From Enoplolaimus lenunculus (taxonomy: Eukaryota > Nematoda > Enoplea > Enoplida > Thoracostomopsidae), in contig JASANG010002061.1 in NCBI GenBank assembly GCA_030248215.1, positions 114,501-178,500 on the forward strand: a stretch of 64,000 nt of DNA, given 5' to 3'. Below are positions 57,401 through 64,000 of this stretch, piece by piece. Under the pieces are notes generated by a model, which made no database searches, had not been told where the DNA came from, and saw only the letters and a program-made list of their open reading frames with translations. The stretch's first letter is position 1. Each line of letters starts with the position of its first letter. Position numbers and translations under genes: made by a program.

Positions 57401-59136
57401 CACCGTTTATCGTATTTATACTTTTAGCTGAATTTAATACAACAGAGTCAGAAAAAAACAAAATCTGCAGAAAAATATCGTTTAATCTGTATTTAGTATT
57501 AATTATTTACCATAAACAGCTCACAGTGTTCAGAATATTTTCAAATTTTGATATCATAACTTTAACGTCAGGATTAGTGCATAACAGACACGCCAGTGCT
57601 AACAAACATAGAAACAAACACTATACTATTATTTAAAAAAAACTCATTACTTACTAACGTAATTGCCATCTGTGTCTGAAATTGTGATACCAACTGGGAC
57701 TTGAACAATACAATCGTCTCCCTTTTCACCCAATATGCACATGCGTCTGAAACAAAATAAACACAAAATAACATCGTTTCTTTGTCATAAAGCACTGATT
57801 AATTGTCTAAAAATTACACTGTCCTGTTTTGTTTGTGTCTAGAAAAGTTGCAATTTTAACCTAAATACTTCGCTTAATGCTTATAAAGATTGAGTATGCG
57901 CAGATCGGCGGATCCGTGCGCATAAGTAAAGACAAATATTGCTTTTCAAGCACTGTTGTGTTGTAGTAAGAATATAAATGTGTTATTATAAGCAAGAATT
58001 AAAACCGCCATCGGCAATTACCTTACTTTTTCGGCCATAACATAAGATTTATTATGAAGATATATGATTTACCAAAAAATTAACCATATGTACATGAATT
58101 ACACTAAGAATATTTTGTTAATAAAATATTTGAGCATTAAACATTTTAAACGCACTAAAAACTAATTGATTTACACATGTACAGCAATAGGAGACGATGC
58201 AAGCCAATAGCCATGGTACAACCTGAGGTCTGCCTCCGGCTCAGGCAGAAAATTTTTGCCGGAGGTTCCGGCAATTTCGGTATTAACATTTTCATAATTT
58301 TGCAAAATTCATCAATTTGAATGCGTTTCGTTTTACTTTTCGCAGATAATTAGCGTAAAACCATACAAATTAACAACATATTGCAGATATTGGCTAACAT
58401 AACCATCATCGTTACTACCTAATTTCGCCCCACCTCCGGCTCCGGCTCCGGCAAGTTTTGTTGATTTCCGGCGCCGGTATTTTTCACCTCCGGTTGCACC
58501 CTTCAATAGCCAAAGACGGGTTCGAGCTTCTAGAAAAAACGTTGCCATTTTTAAAGTTAGCCAAGACTACACATTAGACAAAGCAACTTTGTTGAATTCT
58601 CTAAGTTGCGCTGGCTATATACATGCCCGACAAATATACAACTGAAGTAACAAAAATACCTGCTTTTTCCACCAGGTTTGGCCGTAAATAACAAGTTTGG
58701 CTGTTGCGCTTTAAGTTTGAGCAATGTTTGTCTTGGTTTTGCGACCAGATATACGTTACCACCATCGCCGCCAACACCTCCAAGTTTCTTAAGACCCTGA
58801 CCACCACGACCACCGCGTACTTTGATCGCTAAATGATCCGATAGTAATGTTCCGCCGCCTTTGAGCTTCAACAAAAATACACAATTTAGCAAAACGAACA
58901 AAGTTTTTCGGTCAAATTTTAAAATTTTTTATTTATATTCTACGATAAACACGAATTAAGGATGTGAAAGCATTTTAGGTGAAAACACGATTTCAGAAAA
59001 TGTCCTTCTAAAATACGCGTTCCTGATAGTTTTTAAGCTAAAAACTCTAATCAAGCTTGCAATATTTACAAAACAATGTTAAGGCGGCAATGCATATACT
59101 CACTTTAAGAGCAAAATGCACCAATGATAATCGCAT
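51492..59136 (-). CDS. GTPBP10: Obg-family GTPase, GTPBP10-like
   Basis: Eight exons: 59136-59104, 58865-58660, 57746-57655, 57352-57208, 54181-54055, 53316-53131, 52505-52382 and 51727-51492. Phases agree and the product is 382 aa (human GTPBP10 is 387). The N-terminal Gly-rich Obg fold shows [20 protein letters not shown]. The G domain has G1 GFPNAGKST, switch I with [10 protein letters not shown]3 [11 protein letters not shown]4 NKID and G5 SAKS. These are all the nucleotide-binding motifs, so it should be an active GTPase. GTPBP10 acts in late assembly of the mitochondrial large ribosomal subunit in mammals. The C-terminus has a charged helix ([19 protein letters not shown]) like the family tail. 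Start: [11 protein letters not shown] is the only in-phase ATG exon I found upstream. It is convergent with the anoctamin. Confidence 0.95.
51898..52290. repeat. TA-flanked MITE family A, decayed copy
   Basis: The interior matches 10220-10675 in order ('gatatttctttggcctctcc', 'tgatatatatccg', 'agcttgagcgataatgcaag', 'ttaggaactctattcgc'), but neither terminal repeat is intact. It lies in the last intron of the GTPBP10-like gene. Confidence 0.7.
52723..52937. repeat. TTAGGC-element, variant-end copy
   Basis: The left end is CATGTTACTTTAAGGGGCG and the right end is CACCTTAAAGTAACATTGGCC. The core has TTAGGC runs and a duplicated 'ttaggaacycattttgcaac' block. It is intronic to the GTPBP10-like gene. 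Confidence 0.75.
53773..54036. repeat. GCTGCAAGT hairpin repeat
   Basis: It begins CACACGTGCAAGTTTTCGC, ends AAATTTGCACGTGTGAA and is filled with 'gcagctgcaa' strings. It stops about 18 bp from the exon 5 donor of the GTPBP10-like gene. Confidence 0.65.
54730..55080. other. Unclassified GC-richer insert in intron
   Basis: It starts near 'aaccaggggcgtaccca' and contains 'gagccgggatgcacac' and 'gtgttactgtgctg'-like text with higher GC than its surroundings. Composition suggests an insertion; no coding frame or RNA family is recognised. Confidence 0.3.
55394..55418. other. Perfect short inverted repeat
   Basis: ACCGGTCCC, a 7-nt loop, then GGGACCGGT: a 9-bp perfect stem just upstream of the plus-strand open frames in the GTPBP10 intron. 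Function unknown. Confidence 0.6.
55607..56289 (+). other. Plus-strand open frames nested in GTPBP10 intron
   Basis: Two ATG-led frames lie opposite to the host gene inside its 3-kb intron. 55607-55807 begins [20 protein letters not shown] and is Trp- and Pro-rich, with a GTAAGC donor-like site at about 55791. 55951-56289 begins [18 protein letters not shown] and is Ser/Pro/Glu-rich and probably disordered. GC content and codon choice are higher than in the flanking intron. They could be a small nested gene or part of a mobile element that continues into 56340-57060; I recognise no conserved domain. Confidence 0.35.
56340..57060. other. GC-richer unclassified stretch in GTPBP10 intron
   Basis: Contains 'tggacggtgcgaggctcgcc', three 'tgtcggtaccgt' or 'tgtcggtgcc' repeats at about 56698-56775, and 'tacctaccccgagctcggg' versus 'gtgtcgagggtaggcg' as imperfect inverted text. 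It may be the same insertion as the frames at 55607-56289. Family not identified. Confidence 0.3.
58220..58505. repeat. TIR element with CCGGCT hexamer runs
   Basis: Internal runs of CTCCGG, CCGGAGG and GGCGCCGG; the right end is CCTCCGGTTGCACCCTT, matching the AGGGTGYAACCGG terminus family. The left terminus is weaker. It is intronic to the GTPBP10-like gene. Confidence 0.6.
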
Positions 59137-59754
59137 GATTGACTCGTTTACTCCTTCAATTCCAGCATTCAGTTATTGTTTAAGGTGAAAATATAATTTA
59201 GGATACGTTTACTATACAATTATATCTTCTGTGGGTTATATTAATATATAAGTGCGCTATTCTAAAACTATATATTATAAATATATACAAATACAAACAA
59301 ATATTGACCAAACGTTATCAATACGCACTTGCCAAGCTGCAACGAACACGGAATCCCGGAAGTCTAAAAAGTTCCACATTCCACACCTTAAATAAGCAAC
59401 GTGGGCAGTCGCCAATCAAATTGGCAAAATTTGATAACGAAACGGACCAATATTAGTCCTATTACGACGGCATACAGAATCAGCAAGCTTCACACTATTT
59501 CACGCTTTATACACTAGTAACGTAGCGAACATAAATTTTGTCACATTTTGATTTGTATTTGTCGCACATCATTATAAATCAAAATTACTAGACAACCTAC
59601 AACAGCTATTTCGGCTCATATAAACAATAAATACGCCAGAGTTTGTCAATGCATTGAATTAAAACCTCAAATGCTATCAGCTCTTACACAAGCGCGACTG
59701 AAACATAAAACACAATAGTGTCACAAAATTTAATTACGTATCAGAACAAATAAT
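59137..59754. other. Upstream region of the GTPBP10-like gene
   Basis: Its promoter is expected here. AT-rich; no motif, gene or repeat could be assigned. Confidence 0.4.
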
Positions 59755-59756
59755 CA

Positions 59757-59905
59757 GGATGCGAACGGATAGTAAAAATAACGGAAACGGATTGTGATCG
59801 CAATAGCGGAAACGGAAGTATAAAAACAACGCAATTTCCAGCATTTGTATATTAACGGAAACAGGTACCGATTTTTACCTGATCCGTATATCCGGCTACA
59901 CCCTG
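59757..59905. repeat. TIR element with ACGGAA hexamer runs
   Basis: The left end AGGATGCGAACGGAT and the right end ATCCGGCTACACCCT are imperfect mirrors; inside are several 'cggaaacgga' strings. About 149 bp, the smallest complete-looking member of the hexamer family. Confidence 0.65.
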
Positions 59906-60134
59906 CAAATAATGACTGAGGGCAACCAAAACTCATTTCTATCGAACTTCATCAATCTTCAGTCGGACACCACCCAAACAAGGTTTCACCATCGACCTCC
60001 GTTCATTGTGTTAAACAATAACCTCGCATAGGACGATTTTTTTAAGTCGTCCCAAAGTGATTTTAACACAGGTTAATGTTCGGTAGGATGATAAGCCATT
60101 TTATTACATCATTAATAAACTTGCAATCAAGCTT

Positions 60135-61035
60135 CACTGAAAAATATTTTGAGAGTCAAAAGACTATCTCCGAAATAGGCTTTACGGGACTACACACGCT
60201 GAGTCAAATTTGACTCGGCCAGACAAATTCAACGCACTGAGTCGCACGTTTGACTAACGCGAAGTCGAATTTCACTCAGATTGCGCAGGCTCGTTCAATT
60301 TGACTCACCATTTTTTGCACTGTGTATAGCTGAAGCAAATTTTATATAAAGTGCAGTTTTAACGCACGAATTTCATTTCGTTATATTTTCGACGTTCAGA
60401 CACCAATTTATTAGTAAATGGCCACAATAACCGTCAAATGTCGCCCTTTCATTGACCGTACGCAAAAACTGTTTTTGGCAATTTTAAAATGGATTTTTCA
60501 CAATACAGCCGAAAATTTGAATGTCAGCATGATTAAACTATATTTACATAATTTCAACGCAGTTTAGCATTGATCGAATTTCAACCACTTTATTGTTAGC
60601 TCGGAATATTTAGTTTTGTTTGATTATAAAAATGACAGAATAAATTATTGTTATATTTTAAATAAAAAAGTTTTTGATTTATACAATATAGCGCAACTAA
60701 TTTGAATGTCAGCATGATTAAACTATATTTGCATAATTTCAACGCAGTTTAGCACTGACCGAATTTCAACCACTTTATTGTTAGCTCGGAATATTTAGTT
60801 TTGTTTGATTATAAAAATGACAGAATAAATTATTGTGGTAGTTTAAGTATTAAAGTCTTGGATTTTTACAATAGAGCGCAAATTTGAATGTCAGCATGTA
60901 AACTTTGCATAATTTCAACGCAGTTTAGCACTGACCGAATTTACAACCACTTTATTGTTAGTTCGGAATATTTAGTTTTGTTTGATTATAAAAATGACAG
61001 AATAAATTATTGTGGTAGCTTAAGTATTAAAGTTT
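60135..61035. repeat. Foldback MITE plus triplicated interior
   Basis: 60135-60327 is a foldback MITE with a damaged left end. It is followed by the same interior as 22190-22530 in opposite orientation, then about 160-bp units ('aatttgaatgtcagcatg' to 'gacagaataaattattg') repeated three times at about 60517-60660, 60697-60835 and 60887-61012. Confidence 0.8.
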
Positions 61036-61840
61036 TATGAACATAAGAGGAATTATCATTCACTAGCGCCGTGGAAGCCTATATCTGGAACCCTGCGAAA
61101 AGGGACACAGTAATGGAAGCGATTTCCGCACCCTCAATAATTTTTACTTTCCAATAAGGATTACCCCCAAACTGAACCCCTCGCATAATTTCAAGAGACA
61201 TTAAGCAGGAATTGAAGCTGCAAACCCGCAGAAAAAAGCGGTTCTCATACTAGAACGCCACAAACACAAGATTAAAAGTATAAGTAACTTCATTAGATAT
61301 TTTAGTTGTAATGATGACCTAATTTAATATGGGAATTTGGGTCGCGACAGCAACCCCGCCTTGCTCAGGGTCGCTTGAAACTATGGTGAGCTCAGATTAA
61401 TGAGTAAAAAGTGCTCATATTACATTAGGTATACTCCATAGATGTTTGAGGTAAAACTTTTTTGTGCGGAGAAGTAAACAAATACCATTGCTTACAATGC
61501 AAATCTGTATTTCTTCGTTACTTTAAAATTGACTGGATGGAAAAGAAAAGAATTTTGTATTCAAATTTTACATACTTTCGGTTGCTAATACTCTATTCCG
61601 GTAACGATTTTACGTGTTAGCAATGTCACAAATGACAAACAGGTAATTAACTTGTAATTCTTGTTGCGCAATTTGTGTTACTAATTTTGACAATTATATA
61701 CCTTGGTGTCGTTGTTTTGCTTATTCGCTTATTTTTGTTCTATACCAGTGCACACGCGACGATTATACTAATATATAGGTACTCTGAAAAGTGGCAGCAC
61801 ACTTTGTGCTCAATTAGAATTTGTGGCTCATAAATAAATC
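61036..61840. other. Intergenic sequence, nothing recognised
   Basis: No gene, RNA or repeat could be supported. A TTAGGC-element fragment follows at about 61850-61925. Confidence 0.45.
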
Positions 61841-61937
61841 AGGAGCGGACCCGTTTTTCAATGTGATTACTCTAGAGTAAGCTTGCTTCAGACTAATTTT
61901 TTGGCTTAGGAATGCGTTTCGCAATACTTATGTCTAT

Positions 61938-62203
61938 TCCAGGGTAGTAACCGTATATCACTTTCCGTTTCCATTTTCGGTGAAAATCGGTGTCGGTTTC
62001 CGTTTCCGTTATACAAATAACGAAAATTGCTACTTGTTACGCTCAAAATTAATTACTCAAATCGCGTATATAAAAATGACAATTAATACCATTATCTCGA
62101 AAATTGCTTACAGTTTCGCAGCAACTTTGATGCAGCTGACTTTAGCTATTTATTGTTAGTTGCAGTATCATTATCAATTCAACAGAAAACCTGCAACCCT
62201 GGA
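61938..62203. repeat. Possible TIR element with TTTCCG runs
   Basis: It begins CAGGGTAGTAACCG, followed by repeated 'gtttccgtt' and 'tttcggtg', and may end at 'ctgcaaccctgg'. It resembles the other hexamer elements but its ends are weak. Confidence 0.4.
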
Positions 62204-62339
62204 TCATACGAAAGAGTAACTTATTAAGAATTACACTGCATGTTTCATGATGAACGGTGCCATGCCAAAGTATGCGCCACATTACATAGCCCATAACCTA
62301 AAATCTAATGCTTGCATATTTATTTACTGATTTATAGAA

Positions 62340-62410
62340 GTTTATTTTATATATTATTAATATATATTATATATACATATATATTATATATATTTTATAT
62401 TATATATGAA
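62340..62410. repeat. AT-rich TATA microsatellite
   Basis: A tract of TATAT and ATATA units, strongly self-complementary. Confidence 0.85.
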
Positions 62411-62454
62411 ATTTTTAAATTTTTAAGTATTGCATACTAAATACAAAACATATA

Positions 62455-63183
62455 TCAGGTCTGTCCGGCTATCCGTCTGTCCGTCCGAAAAGAATCTCAA
62501 GAACGGCTGAATCGATTTTGATAAACTTTTTTGTTTGAAAGCCAATTACTGTGGTGTTAACCTCACATTGGGGTTTTAAAATTTTAAGCCGTTCATTAGT
62601 TACAGGCTAATTTGCATAATTAGTTAAGCCTAAATTAGGACGTCGTACATTATTTCACTAATTATTACAGTTACAAGCATCTAGTTTCAGCATTAAAGGG
62701 TTTTTGGGTGCGATGATTCTGAATAGATTGTTTACAAATTTCCAAGACCGATAACTGAGTAGTCAGCTAATAGATCATTTGCATATAAGCATGATTGTTA
62801 AGCCGAGATTAGGCGTTTTTACTATATTTCACAGTTCACTAATTACTAGGGTTACAAGCAATCTAATTTCAGCAATAATGGGTTTTTTGCGAGGAATCTG
62901 TATAAATTGTCTACAAACCCCCGAAACCGACAATCGAATAGTTAACTAATAGCTAATTTGCATATTACCTTAATTGACAAGACAAAATTACGACTTTTTA
63001 AAATTATTTCAATAATTATTAGGGTGATTGAAGGGTTTTTGGGTGCGAGGAATCTGAATAAATTGTTTACAAACCTCCAAAACCGATAAATGAATAGTTG
63101 GCAAATAACTAATTTGCATAATACCTTAATTGCTTAAGTGTGTTCGAGCTACACTCAATAAATGTAGTCCCACTACGACTGGT
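62455..63183. repeat. GTCCGTCC element, copy 3
   Basis: It lacks the left 'gagcgaagctc' terminus, begins at 'caggtctgtccggctatccg', carries the same 230-bp-type internal repeats as 17403-18190 and ends 'gtagtcccactacgactgg'. Confidence 0.8.
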
Positions 63184-63184
63184 A

Positions 63185-63325
63185 GATGGGCACCGGATAC
63201 CCGGATATGAAAAATATCCGGATATGTATTCGAGATCAAATATGTTTATCCGGATATCCGGATAAATATCCGGCAAAAGTTGCCGGATATCCATATATGA
63301 AAAAATATCCGATTCCCATCGCTAA
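63185..63325. repeat. TIR element with CCGGATAT runs
   Basis: The left end GATGGGCACCGGATA and the right end ATCCGATTCCCATC are mirrored; inside is a series of ATATCCGG and CCGGATAT palindromes. About 140 bp. Confidence 0.7.
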
Positions 63326-64000
63326 TATAAATCTCAACACAAATGCAAAGAACAACTAAAAGTGAAAGCATGCGTTAACCGGGATGGCGATAAACTAAAT
63401 AGTAAACAGAAAGGTAAAATTAAATGTTTGAGTTAAAACTCGGACGTTTGACACCGGTAAAGCAAACAGCGAACAAATGGGACAAGGGCTACAACAAAAC
63501 AGGTCAACTTCGAGGACAACGTGAAGCAAAACAAAGTACAAGCACGGGTAACAACCGCTTAGCACCAACAACTCTGTTCCATCACCTTTATGCTCTTGTA
63601 CACTTTCCATCCACAAGTCAAGTTAAGGCTTAGGCTAAGGCAAAGTTTTAAGCTTAGATAACATCTTTAGGCAAATGTTTAGGCTTAACTAAACCTTTTT
63701 AGAAAACATAGCCCAAGCCTAATTCTGAGGTTAAGCCAAAACCTGTAAGGAAAAGTGTACAAGAGACATTTTTTGCAACAAAAATGTGTACCAGCGAGCA
63801 ACTGGAAACGAAAACACCCGTACTTAACCGAACGTCGATCGAATTAGCCCTGGCCGGCGCCTTAGGTGAAGCAAAATAAAACGTTTTAAATGATGATAAG
63901 ATTGCTGATGCAACAAAATCAGCTGCAGTTCCAGCCGGAGCTCATTTGACTCACCATTTTTGCACTGCACAAGGGCTACCTACACGGCACCCTGCCGATA
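63326..64000. other. Window end: TTAGGC fragments and short frames
   Basis: TTAGGC-like remnants lie at about 63626-63725, and a foldback-MITE terminus ('ttgactcaccatttttgcac') at 63948-63967. Frames at 63424-63633 (plus) and 63784-63879 (plus, starts MCTSEQLETKTPVLNRTSIE) are open but unrecognised. The latter has non-repeat-like codon use and a GTGAAG donor-like site, so it might be the first exon of a gene beyond the window. Confidence 0.3.

Noticed and set aside
63395-63633. Overlapping plus and minus frames near the window end
   Set aside because: Both strands are open over the same stretch and neither product is recognisable; there is too little support to call a gene.

Overview
This 64 kb window is eukaryotic nuclear DNA: AT-rich, intron-rich and crowded with short repeats. 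Telomere-like TTAGGC hexamers are embedded in a dispersed repeat, which suggests a nematode or close relative (TTAGGC is the usual nematode telomere unit). That assignment is inference. Every splice junction below was placed by hand from GT-AG signals, phase continuity and recalled family sequences; no search was run.

Layout: (1) 1-3490, repeat-rich with no convincing gene. (2) 3494-6821, minus strand, an unrecognised gene with two likely membrane segments (low-confidence model). (3) 8541-23534, plus strand, an 11-exon lysosomal-type MFS transporter like MFSD8/CLN7, divergent from gene 2 across about 1.7 kb; its introns hold two minisatellites and many MITE-like elements. (4) 25026-27692, minus strand, a 3-exon secreted Gln-rich protein with fibronectin-III-like sequence. 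(5) 27693-32602, an intergenic repeat cluster. (6) 32603-49605, plus strand, a 24-exon anoctamin/TMEM16 protein of about 1009 aa; intron 1 holds a tandem tRNA-derived repeat. (7) 51492-59136, minus strand, an 8-exon Obg-family GTPase like GTPBP10 (382 aa), convergent with the anoctamin; a large intron holds plus-strand open frames of unknown origin. (8) 59137-64000, repeats and no convincing gene.

The host genes are unrelated housekeeping or membrane functions; nothing suggests an operon or a joint pathway. The unusual content is the repeats: a TIR element with 8-bp target duplications built around TTAGGC arrays; a TTAA-flanked element with internal pol III-like A and B boxes; a TA-flanked family present as a deletion series; a palindromic foldback family nested into tandem units; a head-to-head 16-bp minisatellite; and a 38-bp minisatellite with a three-unit higher-order period abutting a splice acceptor.
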